Assembly: GCF_000764305.2 (NCBI RefSeq)
Contig: NW_025937227.1
Span: forward strand, 248,001-312,000
Direction: 5' to 3'
DNA length: 64,000 bases
Source of the DNA: Hyalella azteca
Lineage: Eukaryota > Arthropoda > Malacostraca > Amphipoda > Hyalellidae
Under the pieces are notes generated by a model that was not told where the DNA came from, made no database searches, and was given only the letters and a program-made list of their open reading frames with translations. Position 1 is the first letter of the stretch, and each line of letters starts with the position of its first letter. The translations under genes and the position numbers were made by a program. This document shows positions 11,986 through 25,200 of this stretch, piece by piece.

Positions 11986-14900
11986 AAATATTAAGAGACG
12001 ACGAATGTATAAGAATTACGTCTTGCCGGGTAAGGAGACTCAAAAACGACCTGAGACGTTATTTTCCTGGCGAATTCTAGTGAATAATTCATTTCGTCGT
12101 TCCGTCGAGATAATGTTGCCACGTGACTTGAGTCACTTTCCTTCAATAGGAATGATCCATTTGCAAATAAAACTGAACCATATCTTTATTGAGCGACAAA
12201 ATTGGCTTTGTGGTAGTAGATGTACTATGTTAATATATTTTTATGCAGTAATAGAACCCTACAAATTGTACTTCTGACAAGTATTGTACGGTATTTAAGA
12301 CGAGAGGGCGAGGTAAGTGCAGTTTCTGTTGAGTGGTAACTTATGCAGTCTTGATGGTAGTGAGAGTCACAATTTATTTAAAAATACCATTTCAAAAATG
12401 ATTACAAATGATACTTTCAAATTCCAGAAAAATTGTTCTCATAAAAAAAACGTGCAGGACTGGCAGGGAGATATAAAATGAAGAATGAGCACGCAAAATA
12501 TTTGTTGAAAATGACGTGACTTGTTTACAATGACATATTTTATAGATATCTTCATCTCGCATATGGAACACTTAGACAGTATTAATTTTAAAGTATTGTT
12601 TGTGTTGTTTTTAGGTTCTATCTTTCGTGGAACTTGATACTCGAGTAATTACCTGCCCTCAAAAAAGAGGCAACTCTTAAGTAAATATAAAGGAAAAAAT
12701 TGGAGTGCCTTACGTTCCTGTCATCAAACGGGCCAAATAAATTGGGTCTTCTTGTACTGAGGCATCTTCAAAGGAAGGCTGGTAAACCTTAATGTTCGCT
12801 ATACTCGATGCTTCTGTTTGGTCGGTTTCTATAGCAACCAACGCATTGGGCAACTATTCTTGCACCTAACAACAACCCCCAAGAACATCTTGGGCATTAA
12901 TCGATGATGCCTTGTCTTTTTACTTTCTAATCTTCTACTCTTCCTTATAACGTTCAAGTAACAAAATCATTCATTTCAATTATTATAGACATTATCAAAA
13001 AACTAAAGCTTTGTGAACCAGTCCGCACTCGTTTAGAAAATTGCGAGTTTTTTAATTCTACAATGTTGTCAGGACATAGTTTGCGAGGAATAAATTAAAG
13101 AATAAGATCATATACATGGAACGATTAGCAGTTCTCAAATCACAGTGCTGATAATAGAATAGCTAACATCAATACTTTATCTCAGTATAGCATCTGCCCC
13201 GCAATCGTGGGCTTCTGTTTTTAGTTAGGTTAGTCGGCCGGGTGGTTCGGTGGCGTTGGTGCGAGTGGCAGCGCCCGCTCCTGGGATACCAGTGAGCAAA
13301 GAGAACATTTTGGAGGAAAGGAAGTTCCCAACTGTTAAAAGCTTGCTTATCAATGATCCAGTAGAAAACCTATTGTCTAATCACGACAATAGATGATACT
13401 TCTATTTGTTTATTGTGGTTATTGTTCAATATGTAGATAATATACAAATTTTAAGTCTAGATACTCGAATGCAAAAGCGGGAACTTGGCGTTCTTAGTTG
13501 AGATAGATTGCTGTTTAGTTTCACAGTAAATTGATGTGTACTCCAAGCCCATAATCTACTTTCTTGAATAATAACGTTATAATATATTAAGTGGGAAACC
13601 TGAACGCGAATATTCTAAAGGAGTTGATCATTCATATAAAATGAAGCTAATCAGGTTCACTGTAAACGTTGATTAATCAAATACTTAGGTACTTTTCACT
13701 TTTATAATGAGCAATGCACCGAAATGAACTTTTCTCGTACACGTTTTATTTTCGAGGATGGGATAATTGTTAGTATGAAAACCTACTAAAGACAGAAATA
13801 AGTGTTTGCTCACGAATTTATAATAATGAATGTATTATATAATTGGGAGGCTTTAATTTTGTTCTTTGTGTGTTTGTAGTATGGCACTTTAAATATAGGT
13901 AGTAAATATATAGTGGATACTCAACGTGTAACTGCGGTAGTTACCAAATCTCTATAATACCTGTGAAATTCTATTTAATGACAGCATTTAAACTTGAAAT
14001 GACCATTGTAAAATGTAAATTGTTGTTCGATACATTTAAATTTCACTCAAAAATAAACGATGTGTAAGTTTATTTGTATATAGATTGGAGATAGGTGTGA
14101 AATGGGGGTTGAATCGATTATTTTTTTTTCAATAAAGGTACTTGATTTGTTAAATTATAATCAACTGGGTTCTGAATGACGGGCAATTGGATAACATTAT
14201 TCGGGATGATGGGATAAGGGATTTTCGAATTACATGGACTATCTACCTAGAACGCTTAAAGCCGGGTCGACTAGGTAGCTAGCTTGTTATCAGGCACCAA
14301 TCGGTTGATTTAAATGAAAGTTTAACAAATAGTATAATTAATCAAATAACTTGATTCAAATACGACTCTGGCAATTTACATTCCCGATGTAGGACTTTCG
14401 ACAACTGTACAAGAACCAAATGTAACATTGTACAATCTCATACTCTTGCACGTACACTTAAAAATGTTAGATAATGGTTTAAATTTGCAAAGCGGGTTAA
14501 GATGGTTGAGTGGTTGGTTAAAGATTATAGATAATGGTTAACGTGATAAATCGGTTCAAGCTGATAGATGATGATTAGTGATGGATTGTAAAATGGAGAA
14601 GAATGATAGATGATGTAACTGAAATATGATGTACGATCCGGACTCGAATTTCTGTGTTAGTAGGGAATGTTTGGAAATTTCGCGAGTTAGGCTTCACTCT
14701 GCAGCATCAAAAAGCCGTGTCCACAAAAAAGTCAGATAGCATAAGCAGCCACCTTTCCAAAAAGATCCATCGGTGCCATAGTTGAGGGTAGATATGATTA
14801 TTCATTGCAGGCGCAATTTTCCGTTTCGATACGTAAATGGAAAATTTAGATTTGACTAAAGCCCTCCAAAACATTTTGTACCGTGACTTCGTTTGAATGC

Positions 14901-17900
14901 GAGTTTTAAAGATAATGTTTTGCACGTTTGCAATGCACATTTTCTCTCATGAAATAATGGTCTTCTATTGACTCACATCATTCTTCACTTTGATTAATAA
15001 GTCGACTTTTGTGTTAAAATTTAGAGAAAGTTAAACTATTGTTGGCAATTTGTTTAGAAATTTTAATGTATTCGTAATTCTATATATATTGTATAATACG
15101 TAAGCCTCATCTTGAAATAAACGTCTCTCATGCTGAGCTACGTTTAAATAGTTGAATATATGCCAATTCGGATGTTACCATTGGGCTGGTATAGACGTTC
15201 GTATTGAGGTTGACATGCCGACAGGTTATGGTGTCGCGCCGTCTCGTCCTGCATCGTAAAGCTTTGCTATCTCACCGTCCTAATCCAGCTTGTTCTATAA
15301 TTGATAGTCAGTGCTGAACAAACGATAATACTAAGCCTGGCGCACATGTCATGAATGGATGGCGCGCAGCTGGTGAATTCATGAAGCCAGGATATCCTTC
15401 GTTAACCAGCAGACGCAGCGACTGGGCGTACTGCCATTTCTATACCTAACCTAATTTTTTAGACGGTGGATCACATGCTAGAAAGGGTTTTTCGTGGATT
15501 TCCGTTAAGAGCAAATGCATTTCGTGAAAAATACTTTTAATAAGAAGCTTGTTGTGAAAATTGAGCTGAGCTTCCACATGTTTTTGCAAGATGCTACTGC
15601 AGACATGGTCTCGTGCATGATATTCCGAACGCCTCAGTCCTCACAACTGGTGGCACGTCACGTCAGACATAGTCTGTCATCCCATGACCGCTCACAACTG
15701 TAGGAAGCTGCCGCAGACATGTTTCCTCCGTCGCCATTTGCTCCTACAACTCCCCAGCGATTTAGGTGGCGGTGAGCCGTGTCAGTTGCAGCGTTAAATA
15801 TTATTGCTCGCAATTTTTTCTTTATTATCCTCCACCCGGGAGAACATGTCGAGGGGGAAGCCGCAATTGAAGTTGAGATTGGGAAGCTTACATTGATCAC
15901 ATCGACCTCTGGCAGCACATGCTGCGGATGTGATGGCAGGTCTTTAATTTGGAAAGTTGGTTAAATCATAAATTGAATATCATTAGTTGTTTTCAGCCCT
16001 CGGATGTTAAGTTTCCTATAAGCTTAGAGGGATTTTTGTTTTTGGAAACGTTATATCGACTACTAGCTTTGTAAATTTACTTGCCAAGTTGGCTTTTGAA
16101 AATGAACACTTGTCAACAGAATTTCAGAATGATCATTTTCAAAAATATCTCATTAAATACACTCACTGTAGATACTGAAAATAAGAAAAATGTTTCAAAA
16201 TTCGTTCCCGATTCTGAGCGCTGAGTTTTTTTACAATCGCCTAATAATAAGAGTGAGTTATATAGTTTTCAAAGTACCTTATTGTTCACTGTTGCTGTGC
16301 CTTTCGTCGAAACGGACGCATGGGCGCTTGATAAGAGCTACACACGGAATGATGCACGACATGGTACGATATAAGTCCCATTAAGAGTGCTTGTACACTG
16401 CGAGTAAAGTCTATTCGCAAATATGTACGAGTTGTAATCTCATATTCAATACCGTCCGTCTGCTGGGGTAAGATTAGTCCTCAAGTGTAACATTGGCTCA
16501 AAGTTAGGGAAAGTTTTGTTATGCTGTAGAGCTGATGCACCGTTGTAGTCCGCAACATAGCCGGGCGCGTGGCTTTAGACGATGGCGTGTAAATCCGTAG
16601 AATTTAGTGCTTCTTGTGACACGCAAACAGACGCAAGGCAAATTGGCTAAGAACAAAAAAGTATGTAAGCAGGTTTTCCCGAACCAAATTTATTTGCTTG
16701 TACGATCCATCCTGAATTTCTCCTCATCCAAAACTCCGACAAGGAAAAGCTTTGAAATTTACGTAATAATTTCATTCACGTTTCATTCACGTAAATGTAT
16801 TGTTCTGGAAATTTTTCTTGTGCTTTCACCTCGTAACCCGGACTCTTTTCAGAGGCCTTTATTTATACTGCGGTTGCTGTGAATATTTAATTTGTCTCGT
16901 CTCATCGATTGCTCTGGAGCGTTTGGCGGTCTCTAGCCTATAGCATTAAGTACTTGTGTCGTCATTAATTATAAAGATGAAGTCGATTTTTCTAAAGCTC
17001 AATTTCGTTCACTTTGAAAGCTTGCAGAAATAAAGGGCATTATGATTAGGATTTTATTTTATTTACGTGATTAGCAAATATTCTCCATTGATAATGTTGT
17101 CTTAAATTTGTTTTAGTTCTTTAATTAATCCATTTCTATTAGTTTTTTTATTTATGGTGCAGTGCTCAGCAGTTCAAAAGTACTTTCTTCATTCTCTGTC
17201 AGTAAACTCTTCGGCCCCCGCAGGGGGGTGATTAAAGTCGTTTTAATTATCAAATACCATTTACCTGCTGTAATGACAGGAAAAAAATATAATAATAATA
17301 ATCTGAAGCTAGCAAGCGACGTCTCGTGATAACATGGATGCTTGTTTCCAGCCCTTGGCGTGGCATGACTCGAGCTCATCCGCATAATGGAGGTCGCACG
17401 GAGATCACAAAGCCCCATGGAACCTGTTATTACAATTGCCGCTCGGCTTGCAGGATCACAACGCGTCCATCTTGCAAGGATCTGTGGCGTCTATAAATTT
17501 CAGCGTCTATGCTTGCACTGCAAACTGAGTGTGAATTCTCAAAAGGATCGTGAGGCGGCAGATTGGAGACAGGAGAGCTGCCTTTTAATAAAAATATCTC
17601 CGAAAATTATCATATTGTGTTTTTCATAAATATTTCAACTTCTAATAAACAAATAATGTTGTCCGTTCCTGAGGTTATATTTAAATTTATTAATAGTGTA
17701 TTTTCATGGCATTATTCTAGCAAACAAGTCATTACTGACATTGTATGGAGGTGAAATTAGAACGGCACATGCTCCACGATGCACAAATCCCCGCATGCTT
17801 TGCTTTATGTATTTATTTATAACGGATTATTAATAGGTAATTGCCAGTAAATAGTCGCAAGATGTTAGTGTCTCTCGCACCCTCTTCGAACTACAACTAC

Positions 17901-17930
17901 AGCACGAGAGCATTAGCCCATACGGGCGCT
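11986..17930. other. Gene-poor AT-rich region
   Basis: About 6 kb were scanned on both strands. No recognisable protein segment, RNA gene or long repeat was seen. Open frames are short and of random composition. Regulatory DNA for the downstream eys-like gene could be here, but nothing specific supports it. Confidence 0.5.
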
Positions 17931-17939
17931 GTCCCACGA

Positions 17940-18570
17940 GGGCGCTGCAAGCGGATGGTGTCATCTAGAGGCGCTGCAAGCGGGTGCTACATGTCCCGTA
18001 CACGCGCTGCAAGCGGGTGCTACATGTCCCGTACACGCGCTGCAAGCGGGTGCTACATGTCCCGTACACGCGCTGCAAGCGGGTGCTACATGTCCCGTAC
18101 ACGCGCTGCAAGCGGGTGCTACATGTCCCGTACACGCGCTGCAAGCGGGTGCTACATGTCCCGTACACGCGCTGCAAGCGGGTGCTACATGTCCCGTACA
18201 CGCGCTGCAAGCGGGTGCTACATGTCCCGTACACGCGCTGCAAGCGGGTGCTACATGTCCCGTACACGCGCTGCAAGCGGGTGCTACATGTCCCGTACAC
18301 GCGCTGCAAGCGGGTGCTACATGTCCCGTACACGCGCTGCAAGCGGGTGCTACATGTCCCGTACACGCGCTGCAAGCGGGTGCTACATGTCCCGTACACG
18401 CGCTGCAAGCGGGTGCTACATGTCCCGTACACGCGCTGCAAGCGGGTGCTACATGTCCCGTACACGCGCTGCAAGCGGGTGCTACATGTCCCGTACACGC
18501 GCTGCAAGCGGGTGCTACATGTCCCGTACACGCGCTGCAAGCGGGTGCTACATGTCCCGTACACGCGCTG
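17940..18570 (+). repeat. 33-bp minisatellite, about 18 copies, ending at an ambiguous base
   Basis: Near-perfect copies of a 33-base unit (core GCTGCAAGCGGGTGCTACAT followed by GTCCCGTACACGC) run from about 17965. The unit length is a multiple of three, so three frames stay open and mimic a repeat protein. The array stops at the single N at 18571, which suggests a collapsed or gap-joined assembly rather than its real length. The preceding GGGCGCTGTCCCACGAGGGC looks like a diverged unit. Confidence 0.95.
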
Positions 18571-18571
18571 N

Positions 18572-19283
18572 GCTATAATTGTTGTAATAGTTATGGCTCA
18601 GACAGAGACGATATGTGAGGAGATGGGTGTTGGTTATAATGATTGTATAATGTTACCTATGACTCAGACAGAGACGACACATGACGGGCATGAGGTAGTT
18701 GCGTGTCATGGGCGTCATAATATAAGTTGATTGTCATGGGACGACATATGTGAGGTGGAAGAGGGCTGCGGTGCGATCGTTTTTATGCTTATGATTCTGA
18801 CAATATATAACAAATATTTTTAAAATAGTTGGCCACCTTTTTCTACTACTCATTTTGGAATAAGACTAAACGTAAATTATAAACGAGATTACCTTACCCT
18901 TTTACAGGCACGATATTTTTATTGTTGTTAATCTCAGTTATATGAAATCTGAGTGATATTTTCTTCGTGCCAATGACCAAAATGGACGGAATTGGTCCCT
19001 TTTTGGAGCGCTGAATGTCGGCCACGCGTATATAGCATCTCATGTGTCAAAGATTGTGTCAAACGTCCAAGATTGTGTCAACTCTAGTCTCGATTGAGTT
19101 AAATCTCACGCGAGAGATGTAATATATCTGTTAAATTACCAAACTTATCATCACAATATCGATGAAAAATAATGCAGTATTGGATGAATCTGCAAGCTGC
19201 TTCAAGAAATTTCTCAGAAGTTGTTTAATTTGTCCTTATGAGAGAAGTGGTATTGCGTTCCTTTCGAATTTTATATATTCACA
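18572..19283. other. Region upstream of the eys-like gene
   Basis: It starts with a short imperfect duplication (ATGGCTCAGACAGAGACGA and GACTCAGACAGAGACGACAC), then AT-rich DNA leading to the ATG at 19284 in the context CACAATGG. No TATA box was identified. Confidence 0.4.
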
Positions 19284-22200
19284 ATGGCTTCAAAGAGTGT
19301 AACTAAAACTAATGGCACATGCTTCACTGTGATCAAACCAAAATCTTCGGAAGATCGAGAGATTCATGCATTGCATCGCCCTTGCGCTGCAGAGCTAAGC
19401 CGTTGTGCTTTGTCGTCAGTCAAGCTTTCAAGTCCGGAGCTACCTTTTCCTTCACAAACAACTGCATCAAATGACGTAATTACCCTCAAAAAGAAGCAAA
19501 ATTCCAGGATTTTATTTGGTTTTCTACCAATGCAAGACTCACTATCAGCCCTGCAAAGGCGAATAAGAAAGCCGAGAAGGAGATTATCTTCAAGTTACCC
19601 TGAACTTAACGTTCCAATAACTGCCTTTATTTGGATTTGTGCCGTAGGAATGGGTCTAGCTGGATTTTCGTGCGTCAGTGGACCCTGCGTCAACGGTATC
19701 TGCATCGATAAATTTAACAGGCGAGAATTGCTTTCTGATTGAATTATCTATTCAGAATTAGTTTTACTGGGAATTATTTCCAGTGAATTAGTTCTGCTGG
19801 GAATTATTTCTTGTAAATTAGTTCTCCTGTGAATTAGTTTTCTTGAGGATCATTTCCGGTCGATTAATTCTCCTGCGAATTATTTCCTATGAATTAGTTT
19901 TCCATACTACCGTATCGTCTATTCTTGATTGCGATCAAATTTGTAATATTTGTTTGAATCATGACTAATAAATAAGTTTACTTGAGTTATGGAACAATGC
20001 ACATTAAAATGTCCAGTAAACTCGGTTCGTGGTTTGATAATAAGTTTAGCAGACAAAGAGTCGTGCCACTTATCTAGGATGTTGATAATATTGTTATTTA
20101 AAATAATTATAAAAATATTTCGTTTCTATCGTAACATTTGATATTATTATCGATATTTCAGCTCGTATTCGTGCTACTGTGAGGACGGCTATACAGGTTA
20201 CGAATGCCAGACAAACTGGGATGAATGTTGGTCCTCGCCGTGCCTCAACCAGGCGACGTGTGTGGATGGTGTCGCGCAGTTCTACTGCGTCTGCGCACCG
20301 GGTTTTACTGGTATATTTATTATTAATATTTTTACAACACTTATATTCAACTTCACTTCTTGTTTTTCTGCTACAAATCTTATAATTGATATTTAACACA
20401 ATTATACCTGTCCAATCGATCTGAAATTTCGCACACTTGCGTTAAGTCGAAGACAATGTATAAATCAATTGACAGAATTAATAATTTTGAAAATTTAAAA
20501 AATTTAGTTTAATAAAAAATTGAAATAATTTTTTTTATTTAAAAAAAAGTAAGTTTAAAACGCATATTATATACTCTCTTTGGATTGGATGTTAATGAAC
20601 TAAGGTAATTATACCTATAACATTTGATTAGGCATAACCAAAGTCGTGTTGCCGTACGAGGGTTCAAGGCGTGTTGGCGGCTCCTCCGATATTCCATCAA
20701 ATATGTTAGGATAATTTTAAGATGGTAGTCTTGTCTACCTGCACATTGTCTTAAAAACATGTCACCAGAAATACCGGCCACTAAAAATGTAACCTCAATA
20801 ATTCAGAATAAAAAGACGTTGCGACAAAAAAATAGCCGCAATCGCTAGAGATTAAAAAGCATCTGCAACAAAAAATATTAGCATTAAATGTAAAATATGT
20901 GAACTCAATTGTCGAATCCATAACGGAAATCACTCGTCTAATTCGCAGGGGAGCTTTGCGGCGCTGAGATCAACGAGTGCATGAGCAATCCTTGCCAGAA
21001 CGGCGGAACCTGCGACGACCTGCTCGACAAGTACCAGTGTACCTGCGTACCGGGCTACACAGGTACGTGTACACCGTACCTGCGACAACCTGCTCGATAA
21101 GTACCTACCAGTGTACCTGCGTACCGAGCTACACAGGTAAGTGTAGACCGTACCTGCGACGACCTGCTCGACAAGTACCAGTGTACCTGTGTACCGGGCT
21201 ACATAGGTAAGTGTAGACCGTACGTGTTTCACAGGAACTTGAAAATAATGGACGACGCTACCAACATTGTTGAAAAAATGAAAGATACCACCAACTGTAA
21301 CTAACTGTAACCACTGGCCAGTGTGGCCCAGTGGTTACAGTTCAGAGTACCAAGATTGGAGCAGAGAGGCGCGGGTTCGATCCCAGCTCTGTGCTTCAGT
21401 TTCTGGTCAGAATCGGCAAGGAGGCCGGGCGGTTAAGCAAAGCAGAATTGGAGCCGTGAGTTGCGAGTTCGAGACCGCTACAAGCTGTGAATGTTCTGGG
21501 ATGTTAAGAATCGGCGACAGGCCTACGGCCTAATAAACGCTGAAACCGCTATTATTATTATTTTATTCTGTGGAAATAATAGACAATGTTCCCAACCCTG
21601 TTCGAAAGAATGGACTATAGATTGCTCCCAACCCTCTCGAAAGAATGGACTATAGATTGCTCCCAACCCTGTCGAAAGAATGGACTATAGATTGCTCCCA
21701 ACCCTCTCGAAAGAATGGACTATAGATTGCTCCCAACTCTGTCGAAAGAATGGACTATAGATTGCTCACAACCCTGTCGAAAGAATAGACTATAGATTGC
21801 TCCCAACCCTGTTGAAAGAATGGACTATAGATTGCTCCCAACCCTGTTGAAATAGGATTTTTCTACTAACAAATTAAGGAATAGCAGGTCAAGTAGCACT
21901 TCAGTTAACGTCGTGTGGTTTGACGTTAGGTGGCAAGGTAAAACTTGAGTTGACGTCAGATGCTTGTGGTTAAATTAAAACTTGACTTGACGTCAGGTAA
22001 TGAAAGTAAAACATAATTTGCCAACAGGTGGTGAAGTAAAACTTAGTTTGACGTTAGGTAGTGAATGTAAAACATAATTTGCCGTCAGGTGATAAAAGTA
22101 AAACATAATTTGATATCAGGTGGTGAAGTAAAACTTGATTCGACGTCAGGTGGTTAAGTAAAACTTAATTTAACATCAGGTGTTGAAGTAAAACTAGAGC

Positions 22201-25200
22201 TAACGTCATGTAGAGGAGTAAAACTTGATCTAACGTCAGCTGAAAAAGTAAAACATAAGCAAGAACAATCTGGTTATGAGCAGGAGCCAACTGTGAGCGC
22301 GACCTGAGCGTGTGCAACACTTCGGTGGCGGGTGAGGCGCGCTGCCTCCACGGCGGCCGCTGCGTTGACGGGCCTGCGCTCGAGTACTCCTGCGTCTGCG
22401 GCGACGGTGGGGCGACATAAACGAATTTTTACGGTCATTGTTCATTGCCATGACCGTGATTGATATTGTATACTGCATTGTCATGACCGTGATTGATTGT
22501 ATATTGTGAAGGACCGTGCTCTTCGTGATAGCCGTGAATTATCGTTCATTGATACGGCCATGAATGTTTAATGTTAATTGTTCATTCATACAACCTGTGT
22601 TCATTGAAATGACCATAAATAATGTTGTTCATTGTGGTCGTCTCAAACGATCTTATTGACATCGTTCATTGGCAAGACAATGAACAACATTGTACTCTTT
22701 AATTACACGAAATTTAAGGTTGCATTGGATGTAGGTTTCATATTATTCATCTTTTGATCCATGTTTACTATTCATGTCATCTGGTCATGTTACTATTCAT
22801 GTCATCATGCCATTTGGTCATGTCACTTTTCATGTCATCTGGTCATGTCACTATTCATGTCATCATGTCATCTGGTCATGTTACTATTCATGTCATCTGG
22901 TCATGTCACTATTCATGTCATCATGTCATTTGGTCATGTCATCTTGTCATGTCATCTGGTCATGTCACTATTCATGTCATCTTGTCACTATTCACGTCAT
23001 CTTGTCACTATTCATGTCATCATGTCAGGCTGGTCATGTCACTATTCATGTCATCTGGTCATCTGGTCATGTCACTATTCACGTCATCATGTCAGGCTGG
23101 TCGGGGCGTCGCTGTGAGGTCGACGTAGACGAGTGCGCCGCGCGTCCGTGCCTGCACGGCGGCGTCTGCGTGAACGCGCCTGGCAGCTTCGCCTGCGCCT
23201 GCCAGCACGGTGAGACCATGTGCGCCTGGCAGCTTCGCCTGCGCCTGCCAGCCCGGTGAGACCATGTGCGCCTGGCAGCTTCGTCTGCGCCTGCTAGCAC
23301 GGTGAGTCCTGTGCGCCTGGCAGCTTCGCCTGCGCCTGCCAGCACGGTGAGTCCGGTGCGCCTAGCAGCTTCGCCTGCGCCTGCCCGCACGGTGAGTTCC
23401 GTGCGCTTGCCTGCACCATAAACTGTGCTTTATTCATAATTATCTTAGGTACGAACAATTAATTAGATATTTGATACACACCTCGTGCAAGTTCATCATT
23501 TATCCTTTTATTGATTCATGTGTTCTCTCAAGCACCTGCGTGTCACGTATTATTTATATTAAATAGCATAATGACTGCATACATGCTGCTTCGATATAAT
23601 ACCATTCCTAACATCGCATCTAACACTGAATTCACATTGTTCAATACATGTACGATGTAATATTCCCATGCACTATTACAATATACGAGAACACGAGTAT
23701 TTCGGTGCTCAGGATACACAGGAGTGCTGTGTGAGACTCAAGTCGTGTTCTGCGAGTCGTCTTTATGTCGCAACGGCGGCGTGTGCATCACGGAGAGCGG
23801 AAACGCGACCTGCTACTGCGTGCCAGACTTCCACGGAGCTGAGTGCCACCTTCAGTATAACGACTGCCTTCCTCACGCCCCAAGGTGTCGTACCTTCTCT
23901 TATTTTCCTCACGTTCCGACGTGTCGTACCTTCCCTTGCCTTACTCACTCCCCAAGGTGTCTTACCTTCTATTATTTACATCACTCTCCAAGCTGTCGCA
24001 CCTTCCCTTGTCTTACTCACTCCCCAAGGTGTCGTACCTTTCATTGTCTTCCTCCCAACACAAGGTGTCGTACCTTCTGGAGGTCATCCTAACATCCCAA
24101 GGTGTCATACCTTCTTAGTCTTCCTCACGCCCCAAAGTGTAGTATAAACTAGAAATTCCAAAGTAAATCCGTTCAAATGTTTTCCATTTATGTTGTTTTG
24201 TGCTATGAACTAAGTGTTGAGAGAAATTTTACCCAAAATCTGCAATTAAAAGTTTAAAACCTGGGTATTTTCCGATTGTCCATCAATGCAAAAGACTTTT
24301 GCAATCGATTAAGGTTCATAAACTTAGGTAATGGTACAATGTACATCTATTGAATCTAAAATGTGCACAACTCATTGAAGTTCAATCAATAGTCCCCATT
24401 TTCGAGAAGTTTTATTTTAATTATTTAAATCATGATCATTTCAGATGCCTGAACGGCGGCACCTGCATTGATGGCGTTGACAGTTTCGCTTGCAGCTGCT
24501 CGCCTCAGAACTCTGGAGTTTTGTGCCAATGCGACGAAAATGGCGAGAATTGCCAGGAGCTTCCATCTTGGTTTCAAGACCGTCCCTATAGACCAATTAT
24601 CAGCGACAAACGTTTTGATCCTTTCCTTAACACTTCCTTGGACGCGACCTTTGAGCCTCCCGACGACGGAAGTGGTTTAATTTCTACGGTTTATTTCAAG
24701 ACTGAACAAGTCACTACTGTCACGGAACCTATCACCGTGCGTAAGCCAGATCTCACTCCGACACCCACAATGCTCAGCGACTTCCCCAGTGTTTATACTG
24801 TATCATGGACACCCAAATTTCCAACTGCGTCCACTGAAAAAGATCGATTTGATAATGCAACAATCATGTCAGACGCTCCAGATGGCTATGTCAAACCCAC
24901 ATCAACTATAGTTCTCGATTTAACAACTGTGCTATCAACTTCTTCCGATTACTCTTCAACGACTGACGTTATAACTTCTCAGGTTTCTGATGGTTTCTCT
25001 ACCAGCACAGTGGCTGACTGTGAGGACACCACTCAAACACCGGTGGAGGGAGGATTTGAACGTGTAACTATTTCGACATTAGATTTTACTTCCCCCACTG
25101 TCACCTACGCGACGGAAACCTTGCTTCCAGAATCTACATCCGAGTTCTCACAAGAAGAGACAACATCAGAAAAAATATTTTCCACCACTGATCTGACAAC

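Noticed and set aside
17940..18570. CRISPR array
   Set aside because: Units are contiguous identical repeats without variable spacers, and the genome is eukaryotic.
17841..18730. Long open frames encoding RAASGCYMSRT or CKRVLHVPYTR repeats
   Set aside because: Products of a 33-base minisatellite that stays open in three frames. No start context, splice signals or non-repeat coding sequence.
21320..21390. Functional tRNA gene
   Set aside because: Promoter boxes match, but no complete cloverleaf, and the same unit with the same tail recurs, so it is a SINE.
22754..23259. Three plus-strand frames of [10 protein letters not shown] type
   Set aside because: Translation of a short tandem repeat; only the part from 23096 is a real exon.
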